Origin: a bacterium | GTDB taxonomy: Bacteria; Verrucomicrobiota; Verrucomicrobiia; Chthoniobacterales; Terrimicrobiaceae | Direction: 5' to 3' | Length of the DNA stretch: 22,410 nucleotides | NCBI GenBank assembly: GCA_009920585.1 | Contig: RFZT01000009.1 | Location: forward strand, 1-22,410 | Notes under the pieces: generated by a model | Seen by the model: only the letters and a program-made list of their open reading frames with translations | What the model was told of the DNA's origin: nothing | Databases searched by the model: none | Translations under genes and position numbers: made by a program | Shown here: in pieces, positions 16,055 to 22,410 of the stretch | Numbering within the stretch: the first letter of the stretch is position 1 | How the letters are laid out: each line of letters starts with the position of its first letter

Positions 16055-16620
16055 TTTTTTCTCGCGCAGCGATGCGGCAGCAGTGGAGCGGAGCTGCGCG
16101 GGACGAGCCAGACCTCGGCTCCCATGGCCTTCAGGCGGGGAACAAGTAGCTTCGCGACCTGAAGCGTCATGTCCCCCTCGACAACAGGTTTGGAATTTCC
16201 GATTTGGAACCAGCGCTCCTCGATTTTTGCCCACTTGCCGCCGATATGCCCAGGATCGATCGCTATTTTTAAGCCGCTCAGTGGTTGCGAGGTGGATGGA
16301 GCTATCTCCCTGCGAGCCCGCCAATACTTGGGAACAGGTTGAGCGGAGCCTTGGGTGGCCGCGAATTTCAAAACGTAGGGTGGCCGACCCTCCGAGGTTC
16401 TAATTTTTGCACTTCCGGAAGTGATATCAATCAGGCCTTTCGCAGCTCCACCGGGTGCATAGATGCGGTTGAGCAGATCGGTGAATTCGCTGCGCGTGAT
16501 GGTTTGCTGATACTTGTCGAGATCATGCCAATCGGGCTTCGGAGCGAGAGGCGTGAGCTTCGCCGTTGCCAACGAAAGGGAGCCCAAAAATAGGAGCGGA
16601 AGAAAATGATACGGTCTCAC
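16030..16620 (-). CDS. N-acetylmuramoyl-L-alanine amidase, N-terminal part (frameshifted)
   Basis: The frame starts at a GTG at 16620 and gives a signal peptide (about 1-20, ending ATA), a region of about 95 residues of unknown fold, and the beginning of an Amidase_3-type domain from about residue 116. LKIAIDPGHIGG carries the first zinc histidine (His125), and VVEGDMTLQVAKLL carries Glu148, the usual second ligand. Amidases of this kind cut the bond between muramic acid and the stem peptide during division or wall turnover. The frame ends at a TAG at 16030-16032, seven codons after an A AAA AAG heptamer. The sequence after about residue 180 is basic and low-complexity and unlikely to be native. 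Alone this product lacks half the active site. It is transcribed divergently from the phosphoesterase gene 47 bp away. Confidence 0.78.
   Translation of the reverse strand: MRPYHFLPLLFLGSLSLATAKLTPLAPKPDWHDLDKYQQTITRSEFTDLLNRIYAPGGAAKGLIDITSGSAKIRTSEGRPPYVLKFAATQGSAQPVPKYWRARREIAPSTSQPLSGLKIAIDPGHIGGKWAKIEERWFQIGNSKPVVEGDMTLQVAKLLVPRLKAMGAEVWLVPRSSAPLLPHRCARKKKKPPAAR
16054..16060 (-). promoter_or_regulatory. Possible -1 ribosomal frameshift site (A AAA AAG heptamer)
   Basis: In the zero frame of the amidase the minus strand reads AGA AAA AAG, placing the canonical X XXY YYZ heptamer A AAA AAG in the correct phase. A second A6 tract (16048-16053) follows immediately. A -1 slip here joins the two halves of the amidase exactly. 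I see no strong internal Shine-Dalgarno sequence 10-14 bases upstream and only a weak stem downstream, so stimulators like those of dnaX are not evident. Confidence 0.4.
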
Positions 16621-16650
16621 AGGGATTTTTTAAATGCGTTCGCTCCCAGT

Positions 16651-16659
16651 TGCTATAAA
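16651..16659 (+). promoter_or_regulatory. Candidate extended -10 promoter element before the phosphoesterase gene
   Basis: TGCTATAAA in the 47-bp divergent gap matches an extended -10 (TGn plus TATAAA). No -35 is recognisable at 17 bases. The start point would fall close to the ATG at 16668, so the mRNA would be nearly leaderless, although AAGGA (16660-16664 area) could also act as a short-spaced ribosome-binding site. Confidence 0.3.
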
Positions 16660-16667
16660 AAGGATTC

Positions 16668-17459
16668 ATGATTCGTCTTTTGTTTCTCGGTGATATCGTG
16701 GGTGAGTGTGGCCGCACGGCTGCAAAATACGTTGTTTCACAGGTCTTGAAGGAAGGCTTCGCTGACTTCGTGGTCGTCAATGGCGAGAACTCTGCCAATG
16801 GGCGCGGCATTTCCGCTAAAATAGCGATCGACCTCCTCCGAACGGGCGTGGCGGTCATCACCACCGGCGACCATGTTTGGGATCAAAAAGAGACGCCCGC
16901 CTACATTGCCACGGAGCCGCGCCTCCTCCGTCCGGTCAATTACCCCGCTGGAACCCCCGGAAGCGGCAGCGTCGTGCTGGATACGGCCAAGGGGAAGATA
17001 GCCGTGCTCAATGTGCAGTGCCGTACCTTCATGCAGCCGATTCTGGAAAATCCCTTCACGACCGCGATGGCCGAAGTCGAGCGCCTGCGCGAGGAAACGC
17101 CAGTCATTTTTGTGGATGTACACGGGGAGACGACGAGCGAGAAAATCGCTGTCGGGCGCTACTTGGACGGCAAGGTTTCGGCCGTGGTCGGAACGCACAC
17201 GCACGTTCAGACGGCTGACGAGCAGATCCTACCCGGCGGAACCGCCTTCTTATGTGACGCCGGCATGTGCGGTCCCGTGAATTCTATTCTCGGCCGAGAA
17301 CATGGCCCCGTGATTCAAAAGTTTCTGGATTGCATGCCCTCGAAATTCCCAGTCGGTCGAGGTCAGGCGAAAGTTTGCGGAGCGCTTGTGGTCATTGATC
17401 CAGTCACCGGATTGGCTGCATCCATCGAGCGCTTCCACCGCATTGTGGAGGAAGCTTGA
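16668..17459 (+). CDS. TIGR00282 family metallophosphoesterase (YmdB-like)
   Basis: A complete 263-residue cytoplasmic calcineurin-like phosphoesterase. The metal and phosphate motifs are all present: LGDIVG (8-12), NGEN (38-41), GDHVWD (67-72), DVHGE (150-154) and GTHTHV (175-180). Members of this family include Bacillus subtilis YmdB, a 2',3'-cyclic nucleotide phosphodiesterase that affects biofilm and motility decisions, and Deinococcus DR1281. The physiological substrate in this organism is unknown. The ATG at 16668 has AAGGA upstream with short spacing, and the N-terminus MIRLLFLGDIVGE begins at the usual place for the family. The stop codon overlaps the TTG start of the following MATE gene, so the two are probably translationally coupled, although no functional link is known. 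Confidence 0.93.
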   Translation: MIRLLFLGDIVGECGRTAAKYVVSQVLKEGFADFVVVNGENSANGRGISAKIAIDLLRTGVAVITTGDHVWDQKETPAYIATEPRLLRPVNYPAGTPGSGSVVLDTAKGKIAVLNVQCRTFMQPILENPFTTAMAEVERLREETPVIFVDVHGETTSEKIAVGRYLDGKVSAVVGTHTHVQTADEQILPGGTAFLCDAGMCGPVNSILGREHGPVIQKFLDCMPSKFPVGRGQAKVCGALVVIDPVTGLAASIERFHRIVEEA

Positions 17460-18787
17460 TTTCGAACCACCGCGGAGAAAATCGCAAAACATTGGCCCTG
17501 GCTTTCCCCATCGTGGCGGGATTCCTTGGCCAAATGCTCATGGGGTTAGTCGACACCGTGATGGTCGGCTGGGTCGGTGTCCTCCCTCTCGCTGCCTGCG
17601 CCTTTGCCAATACGATTCTGTCCGTGCCGCTGGTCTTCGGCTTCGGGTTGCTTTCGTCTGTGAGCGTCCGCGCGTCGCATGCCTTCGGAAGCGGCAACCC
17701 CGAACTTGCTGGAGAAAGCCTACGTGGAGGAATTTTACTGTCTCTTTTGATGGGTGGCGCTCTAGCGGTTACCGCCCATGTCACCCTGCCTTTCCTCCAT
17801 GTCCTCGGCCAACCTCCGGAGGTCAACCACGCCGTCGGTGGCTATTTTCTTCTCTGCGCATGGTCGTTCATTCCGATTTTCATCACGGGAACAGCCAAGA
17901 ATGTCTGCGAATCCCTAGCCAAGCCATGGCCCCCCTTCTGGATCATGATCGGCGCTGTCTTTCTGAATGTGTTTTTAAATTGGATTTTCATTTTTGGAAA
18001 CATGGGGTCGCCCGCGATGGGCCTCACCGGAGCGGGATTAGCAACCCTTCTGAGTCGCATTGCCGCGATGCTCGGCGTGCTCCTTTATTGCTCGCGGTCC
18101 CTCACTGGGATTTGGCCGAAACATTGGCTAGCACCGGGCTTAGTCGCTGAGTCCCGTCGCCTCTTTCGCATCGGCATCCATTCCGCAGGCTTAAACCTCT
18201 CGGAAGTCACAGGATTTTCCATTGGATCGGTGATGATGGGATGGCTGGGCATGGTTCCGCTCGCCGCGCACCAGATTGCGCTCTCCTGCGCCGCGACCAC
18301 ATTCATGGTTCCACTTGGTATCGGCCAAGCGGTCAGCGTGCGAGTCAGCCAAGCAAGAGGCTCGGGTGATGCGGAACAGATTCGTCCCATCATCCGAGGT
18401 GCACTGGGAATGACCGTTTTTGTGATGTCGATCTTCGCCGCGATTTATCTCACGATGGGTAACTCGATTGCCGATTGCTTTGTGGAGGATGCTGCCGTCC
18501 GCGCCTTGACCGTGCAGTTACTCGCCCTCGCCGGGATTTTTCAGATTTTCGATGGCCTCCAGATTGTGTCTTCCGGCGCCCTTCGTGGATTTGCCGACAC
18601 CAAGGTTCCCTTCTTCATTGGGATGATATCGTATTGGGCATTAGCCTTACCGACCTCATGGGTAGCGGCTTTCCCATTGGGATACGGTGCGCGAGGAATC
18701 TGGTTCGGGTTTGTAATCGGCCTCGCCTTCGCTGCAGCCGCAATGGGAACAAGGGTTCACAAAAAAATACGCGCCCTGAAGGAGTGA
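17456..18787 (+). CDS. MATE family multidrug/sodium antiporter
   Basis: A 443-residue inner-membrane protein with about 12 hydrophobic segments arranged as two halves. Family hallmarks are the opening LALAFPIVAGFLGQMLMGLVDT, the MVGWVGVLPLAA turn, and the second-half equivalents GSVMMGWLGMVPLAAHQIA and GIGQAVSVRVSQARGSGD. The late GALRGFADTKVPFFIGMISY is typical of NorM-type MATE proteins, which export cationic drugs or metabolites using sodium or protons. The substrate cannot be predicted. The start is a TTG whose last two bases are part of the TGA stop of the phosphoesterase gene (TTGA, 4-bp overlap). This gives the shortest sensible N-terminus and no later Met allows the first helix. No good terminator follows the stop at 18787. 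Confidence 0.93.
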   Translation: MISNHRGENRKTLALAFPIVAGFLGQMLMGLVDTVMVGWVGVLPLAACAFANTILSVPLVFGFGLLSSVSVRASHAFGSGNPELAGESLRGGILLSLLMGGALAVTAHVTLPFLHVLGQPPEVNHAVGGYFLLCAWSFIPIFITGTAKNVCESLAKPWPPFWIMIGAVFLNVFLNWIFIFGNMGSPAMGLTGAGLATLLSRIAAMLGVLLYCSRSLTGIWPKHWLAPGLVAESRRLFRIGIHSAGLNLSEVTGFSIGSVMMGWLGMVPLAAHQIALSCAATTFMVPLGIGQAVSVRVSQARGSGDAEQIRPIIRGALGMTVFVMSIFAAIYLTMGNSIADCFVEDAAVRALTVQLLALAGIFQIFDGLQIVSSGALRGFADTKVPFFIGMISYWALALPTSWVAAFPLGYGARGIWFGFVIGLAFAAAAMGTRVHKKIRALKE

Positions 18788-18937
18788 GGGGGAGCTTTTT
18801 ATAAAGCCCAAATGCCCCAGCGAGTCGATCCAGCATCTTCAGTGGAATTTCGCAATGACGCATTTGACGGTGGTCTTGGCGACTTTTCTACATGAGTCGA
18901 AAGTGTGAGATTAACCGGATGGCGATCATTCAATGGC

Positions 18938-18967
18938 TTGACCGTTTCCGATCGGGCATGGCATTCT
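18938..18967 (+). promoter_or_regulatory. Weak candidate promoter for accB-accC
   Basis: TTGACC (18938-18943) is followed after 18 bases by TGG-CATTCT (-10-like CATTCT at 18962-18967), about 28 bases before the GTG start of accB. The -35 matches five of six consensus bases but the -10 only three. A second TTGACG lies further upstream. The 208-bp gap otherwise shows no gene. Confidence 0.25.
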
Positions 18968-18995
18968 TATATCTCAGTTAAACACCCTACTTACC

Positions 18996-19457
18996 GTGGA
19001 CATCAAAGAAATTCGCTCACTCATCGACCTCATGAAGAAAAACGGCGTCGCCGTTTTCAAAATGGAAAAGGAAGGTTTCAAGATCACCCTCAAGACCTCT
19101 GGTGCACCGGGTTCCCCCCAATACATCAGTACGCAACCGCTTGTTCAATGGAGTGAACCGGCGGCCCAACCGTTGACCATCACAGAGGCCGCGCCTGCCA
19201 CAGTTGCTGCTCCTGCCTCGACCGGCATCGAGGTCAAATCGCCGATGGTTGGCACATTTTACGGTTCGCCGTCACCCGAATCTCCCGCCTTTATCTCGGT
19301 AGGACAAGAAATCACCCCTGATACGGTTGTTTGCATCATCGAGGCGATGAAGGTGATGAATGAGGTGAAGGCCGAAGTCTCTGGAACAGTCGTCGAGATT
19401 TGTGCCGAGAATGGTAAGCCAGTGCAATTCGGCCAGGCCCTCTTCCGTTTGAAGTAA
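18996..19457 (+). CDS. accB: Biotin carboxyl carrier protein of acetyl-CoA carboxylase
   Basis: A 153-residue BCCP. The N-terminal part (MDIKEIRSLIDLMKKNGVA) is the usual AccB oligomerisation segment, and a Pro/Ala-rich linker (about 52-76) leads to the biotinyl domain (about 78-153). The biotin attachment site is EAMKVM with Lys119. It carries the carboxyl group between biotin carboxylase (AccC) and the carboxyltransferase that makes malonyl-CoA for fatty acids. The carboxyltransferase genes accA/accD are not in the window. The start is a GTG without a clear ribosome-binding site, chosen because it gives the conserved N-terminus. The stop is followed by accC after 18 bases, the standard accBC arrangement, so the two are one operon. 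Confidence 0.96.
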   Translation: MDIKEIRSLIDLMKKNGVAVFKMEKEGFKITLKTSGAPGSPQYISTQPLVQWSEPAAQPLTITEAAPATVAAPASTGIEVKSPMVGTFYGSPSPESPAFISVGQEITPDTVVCIIEAMKVMNEVKAEVSGTVVEICAENGKPVQFGQALFRLK

Positions 19458-19475
19458 CGCATCCGATCAACTCCC

Positions 19476-20837
19476 ATGTTCAAAAAAATCCTGATCGCCA
19501 ATCGAGGCGAGATCGCACTTCGCATCATCCGGGCTTGTAAGGAACTGGGTGTCCAGTCCGTAGCCATCTACTCCGAGCCCGATATCCACAGCCTCCATGT
19601 CCAACTCGCGGACGAGGCCATTTGCATCGGCCCGGCTGCCAGTTCGGATAGCTATCTCAAGATCGACCGCATCATCAGTGCTGCCGAGATATCCGATGTC
19701 GATGCCATCCACCCAGGATATGGATTTTTAGCAGAAAACGCTCACTTCGCGGATGTCTGCGCCTCCTGCAATATTAAGTTCATTGGCCCGACAGCCCAAG
19801 CGATTCGCATGATGGGCGACAAAAATTCCGCCCGTGACTGCGCTCGTGCTGCTGGCGTTCCTATTTCTCCCGGTAGCGATGGCATCATCGCGGATGAGGC
19901 CGAGGCCCTTCGTGTGGCCCGCAAGATTGGGTATCCCGTGATGATTAAGGCCGTCGCCGGTGGTGGTGGTCGCGGCATGCGCATCGCCAGCAACGAGGGG
20001 AGCCTCGTTCAAGGCTACCACGCCGCCCGCATGGAGGCCGAAAAAGCCTTTGGCAACGGTGCCGTTTACATCGAGAAGTTCATCGTTAATCCCCACCACA
20101 TTGAGTTTCAGGTCTTCGGCGACCAGCACGGCCGCGTCGTACACCTCGGTGAGCGCGATTGCTCCCTGCAGCGCCGTAACCAGAAGATCGTGGAGGAATG
20201 TCCATCTCCGCTCATGACCCCCGAGCTTCGCAAAAAGATGGGCGATGCCTCGATCAAACTCTGCGAAAGCGTCGGATATCAGAATGCCGGCACCATCGAG
20301 TATCTCGTCGACGATGACGGGAATTTCTACTTCATGGAAATGAACACCCGCATTCAGGTCGAACACCCGATCACCGAAGAGGTCTATGGTTGTGATCTCG
20401 TGAAGCACCAGATTCAAATCGCCGCAGGCGAACATCTCAGCTCGCACGTCATCAACGCCCAACCGCGTGGACATGCCATCGAGTGCCGCATCAATGCTGA
20501 GGATCCAGAAAAAAATTTCCAACCCTGCCCCGGCAATATCGATCTTTACTATGCCCCCGGTGGTCGCGGCATTCGCATCGATTCGCATGCCTACGCCGGT
20601 TACCCGATCCCGTCGAACTACGATTCCATGATCGCCAAGGTCATCGCCACTGCCTCCAACCGCACCGCGTGTATCAACCGCATGTCGAGGGCATTGGGCG
20701 AATACATGATCACCGGCATCAAGACCACGATCCCATTCCAGCAGGCCATCATGCAAAATTCCGACTTCCGCCGTGGCGTTTACCACACGGGATTCGTCGA
20801 GAGCCTTCTGCTCAAGGGCGTGCCCATAGTGAGATAA
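19476..20837 (+). CDS. accC: Biotin carboxylase subunit of acetyl-CoA carboxylase
   Basis: A complete 453-residue biotin carboxylase. It begins MFKKILIANRGEIALRIIRA and contains FIGPTAQAIRMMGDKNSAR (103-120), the ATP-grasp glycine loop AVAGGGGRGMRI (159-170), and the metal/bicarbonate motif EMNTRIQVEHPITEEV (288-303). It carboxylates biotin on AccB using ATP and bicarbonate in the first committed step of fatty acid synthesis. The length equals stand-alone AccC; no carboxyltransferase or BCCP domain is fused, which argues against pyruvate or propionyl-CoA carboxylase subunits. The adjacent accB makes the acetyl-CoA role firm. Start ATG at 19476, stop TAA at 20835-20837. A possible terminator lies about 165 bp downstream, beyond a transposase remnant. 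Confidence 0.97.
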   Translation: MFKKILIANRGEIALRIIRACKELGVQSVAIYSEPDIHSLHVQLADEAICIGPAASSDSYLKIDRIISAAEISDVDAIHPGYGFLAENAHFADVCASCNIKFIGPTAQAIRMMGDKNSARDCARAAGVPISPGSDGIIADEAEALRVARKIGYPVMIKAVAGGGGRGMRIASNEGSLVQGYHAARMEAEKAFGNGAVYIEKFIVNPHHIEFQVFGDQHGRVVHLGERDCSLQRRNQKIVEECPSPLMTPELRKKMGDASIKLCESVGYQNAGTIEYLVDDDGNFYFMEMNTRIQVEHPITEEVYGCDLVKHQIQIAAGEHLSSHVINAQPRGHAIECRINAEDPEKNFQPCPGNIDLYYAPGGRGIRIDSHAYAGYPIPSNYDSMIAKVIATASNRTACINRMSRALGEYMITGIKTTIPFQQAIMQNSDFRRGVYHTGFVESLLLKGVPIVR

Positions 20838-20890
20838 AGGGCGCTTTGAATAATGCGTGACACATAAACCTTCGAAAAAGACGCAACTAA

Positions 20891-21111
20891 CTACGAAGAC
20901 GAAAAGCACGACAGAGGTTCTCTAGGCGAGCAGCGGTCGAACCACTGGTCGGACACCTCAAAAGCGACTTTCGACCGGGCCGTAACTTCCTCAAAGGCCA
21001 AAAAGGCGATGCCTTTGTTTTTTCCTCACGCATCTATTTTTGCAGCTCATTTTATTGTATCCAGGTGCTTTATATAGATGGTATAATAATTCCTTTTTGA
21101 GGATCGGCTAA
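20891..21111 (+). pseudogene. Decayed C-terminal remnant of an IS5-type (DDE) transposase
   Basis: The frame from 20891 reads a basic stretch followed by RRAAVEPLVGHLKSDF and RNFLKGQKGDA. This contains the R(3)E(6)K signature around the third catalytic acid of IS4/IS5-type DDE transposases. The match fades after about 21013. In the +2 frame from there, hydrophobic sequence and a short NNSFLRIG end at a TAA at 21109-21111, resembling the usual C-terminus of such proteins. The conserved segment between is missing, so an internal deletion or frame change is likely. There is a stop just upstream of 20891 and no DDE N-terminal part, so it is non-functional. Terminal inverted repeats were not identified. 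Homology is judged by eye. Confidence 0.62.
20992..21023 (+). terminator. Possible intrinsic terminator downstream of accC
   Basis: AAAGGC (21002-21007) pairs with GCCTTT (21011-21016) around a 3-base loop, followed by G and six T residues (21018-21023). An alternative 7-bp stem uses CAAAGGC at 20992-20998 with GCCTTTG at 21011-21017. It lies inside the transposase remnant, whose Lys-Gly...Gly-Asp codons happen to supply the arms, so it may be fortuitous. Confidence 0.42.
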
Positions 21112-21323
21112 AGCGGATTGGCTTTGTCCTGTCCGAGGAGTTTTTTGTAAGCGGGTTCGCTACGCATATCCTTAAAGAGGGGCTGGCGATCAATGAATTC
21201 CCTCATCGGCAGACCGCCCTTTTCGATGGCGGACTGCGCAGCTGGGAAAAACTTATCCTTGTCGTTGTTCAGGGATGGATCGCCACAAGCGACACCGCTG
21301 CTGCTAAAGAATCCGTTGGCCAC
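21108..21323 (-). CDS. C-terminal tail of the DUF2723/TPR protein in a shifted frame
   Basis: This 71-codon frame overlaps the end of the DUF2723-like frame by 55 bp and appears to hold its real C-terminus. KFFPAAQSAIEKGG followed by MREFIDRQPLFKDMRSEP and AYKKLL looks like the last TPR and the closing helix common at the ends of these proteins. Moving from the upstream frame to this one needs a -1 shift, which a single lost C in the CCC at about 21272-21274 (just before the TGA) would explain. The nominal GTG start at 21323 is probably not used. The stop codon at 21108-21110 lies inside the end of the transposase remnant. Confidence 0.6.
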   Translation of the reverse strand: MANGFFSSSGVACGDPSLNNDKDKFFPAAQSAIEKGGLPMREFIDRQPLFKDMRSEPAYKKLLGQDKANPL

Positions 21324-22410
21324 TTGCCAGCCTCCGCAAATTCGGTGGCGAAGACCAAAAAGTCGGTCTCATTTGCAAAAAGAAGGAGGGATTTTTTGAG
21401 TAAGTCGTGGGCTTGTGTGATATCGCCGACAGAAGCGTAAAGTTGGAGAAGCTTGATGACATCCTTAGAGTTTTTCGGGTCCTTCTCGATGGCCTTCTCG
21501 AGACCGGTAATCTCGCCTTGAAGCTCCTTGCGTTTCTCGGCCATAAGAAAGAGCTGCCAGAGTCCAACAGAGTTGGGGTCTTCCTCGAGCGGAACCTTCA
21601 GCATTTCAAGCACAGCATCGAATTCCTCCCGCTCCCAAAGCATGCGGCTCAACGCATGAAGACTCTCCCCATTGCCCGGCCAGAGCGAGAGGGCCTGACG
21701 ATACGCTCGCTCGGCCTCTTGATCCATTTTGCGGTTTTTGTAGAGATTACCTGTCGTTGCCCGCAACTTGGAGAAGGAACGTTGAGCGTCAAAGTCGTTT
21801 GCGTAGTTGGGGTCAGCGAGAAGCTTGTCAATGTAGGCCCCCCAAAAAGCAAAATCCTGTTCGACGACTTCTTTTGGAATTTCTGTCAGGGGATCTTTGG
21901 TTATTTTGTAAACGAGGCCGTGAGGGAGGGCGTGATCGTAGGACCACTCGAGAGGAAAACTTTCCTCGACAAAAAAATCGTGCGCATCGCGGTTTTTTTC
22001 CCAAATCAATCGAGTGACGACACTATGCGGAATCGAGGGTTCTAATGTTCCCGCATCAGTTGCGGTTTTCATTTCGGTTTTCACTGCGGCTTTAATTTCC
22101 TCCTCGGTGGGGAAAACAAGCGGTTTTTCTGGATAGGCGTCGGCTCGATCGAGCCAGCGTTCGAAGACGTTTTTAGGAGCAGGACGATTTGCGCTGTATT
22201 GGTCGGCGAGGTAATTGCGGTAGAGCGGTTCACCGACGCCGTTTTGCGTGATGATGTAAAGGTCGCGGCGATCAAAGGCGGGGTCCCGCTTCAGCTTGGG
22301 CGACTGACCGCTTTCCCCAAGGATCATGTATGTCGGCACGAAGCGGCCGGGATCGGTTCCTCCAAAAACCACACTCCCCCTAGGTAGATCTTTGAGCATG
22401 TCGTGCCCGA
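21269..22410 (-). CDS. DUF2723 (TMEM260/PMT-like) family protein, C-terminal TPR part, 5' end outside window
   Basis: The frame is open to the right edge; the Met at 22399 is internal, since in-frame Gly-His-Asp codons precede it. The visible 379 residues contain LPRGSVVFGGTDPGRFVPTY and RRDLYIITQNG, segments that follow the membrane part in DUF2723 proteins. From about residue 215 come several TPR-like helix pairs (AERAYRQALSLWP; EEFDAVLEMLKVPLEEDPN; ITGLEKAIEKDPKN). Full proteins of this family have a multi-helix membrane domain related to protein O-mannosyltransferases at the N-terminus, here beyond the window. Their biochemical role in bacteria is not established. The frame ends at a premature-looking TGA at 21269-21271, while family-like sequence continues in another frame to 21108. 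No gene follows on this strand before accC. Confidence 0.8.
   Translation of the reverse strand, partial: GHDMLKDLPRGSVVFGGTDPGRFVPTYMILGESGQSPKLKRDPAFDRRDLYIITQNGVGEPLYRNYLADQYSANRPAPKNVFERWLDRADAYPEKPLVFPTEEEIKAAVKTEMKTATDAGTLEPSIPHSVVTRLIWEKNRDAHDFFVEESFPLEWSYDHALPHGLVYKITKDPLTEIPKEVVEQDFAFWGAYIDKLLADPNYANDFDAQRSFSKLRATTGNLYKNRKMDQEAERAYRQALSLWPGNGESLHALSRMLWEREEFDAVLEMLKVPLEEDPNSVGLWQLFLMAEKRKELQGEITGLEKAIEKDPKNSKDVIKLLQLYASVGDITQAHDLLKKSLLLFANETDFLVFATEFAEAGKWPTDSLAAAVSLVAIHP

Noticed and set aside
18788..18825. Possible hairpin GCTTT-TTAT-AAAGC after the MATE gene as a terminator
   Set aside because: Only 5 bp of stem, AT-rich, and no T-run follows on either strand.
19728..20909. 393-codon open frame on the minus strand
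   Set aside because: It lies almost wholly antisense to accC, a certain gene. The translation is low in recognisable motifs and arises from the codon pattern of the opposite strand.
1..22410. tRNA, rRNA, CRISPR array, riboswitch
   Set aside because: The gaps are short and I saw no cloverleaf-like arms with a TTCGA-type T-loop, no spaced direct repeats and no known riboswitch core.

Overview
The window is a chromosomal segment of a Gram-negative bacterium, most likely a verrucomicrobial or closely related (PVC group) organism. This is inferred from gene content: a DUF2723/TPR protein, a TIGR00282 phosphoesterase, an AccB-AccC pair and a non-enterobacterial polysaccharide export set. Frequent GTG/TTG starts and weak or absent Shine-Dalgarno sequences fit. 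Taxonomy was not tested by any search.

Layout. (1) Positions 1-5271, minus strand: phosphoenolpyruvate carboxylase, cysteine synthase, a membrane-anchored TPR protein and an L,D-transpeptidase running off the left edge. They are closely spaced and look like one transcription unit. (2) 5359-10330, minus strand: a polysaccharide export operon, in transcription order outer-membrane beta-barrel, Wza-type SLBB protein, Wzc-type tyrosine autokinase (split by a frameshift) and an HdeD-like membrane protein. No glycosyltransferase, flippase or polymerase is in the window, so this is only the export and control module. (3) 10331-10647: a non-coding stretch with an AT-rich upstream region and a long imperfect inverted repeat. 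(4) 10648-11727, minus strand: a lipoprotein and a STAS-domain protein. (5) 11831-15427, plus strand: a 1198-residue ABCG-type transporter with N-terminal TerB-like and FHA-like regions. (6) 15446-16620, minus strand: an N-acetylmuramoyl-L-alanine amidase split by a -1 frameshift at a canonical A AAA AAG slippery heptamer. (7) 16668-20837, plus strand: a TIGR00282/YmdB phosphoesterase overlapping a MATE transporter, then accB-accC. (8) 20838-21111: an intergenic stretch with a decayed IS5-type transposase remnant and a possible terminator. (9) 21108-22410, minus strand: the C-terminal part of a DUF2723/TPR protein, also frameshifted, running off the right edge.

How the genes fit together. Most of the content concerns the cell envelope: peptidoglycan remodelling (L,D-transpeptidase, amidase), polysaccharide export (barrel, Wza, Wzc), lipid precursor supply (AccB/AccC make malonyl-CoA together with a carboxyltransferase not seen here) and membrane transport (ABCG-type, MATE). 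Central metabolism is represented by anaplerotic PEP carboxylase and cysteine synthesis.

I see no tRNA, rRNA, CRISPR array or clearly new defence or mobile system. The most unusual items are three genes each broken by a single frame change (one at a textbook slippery site), the TerB-like/FHA-like/ABCG fusion, the 18-20 bp inverted repeat beside the STAS gene, and the transposase scar next to the frameshifted DUF2723 gene.
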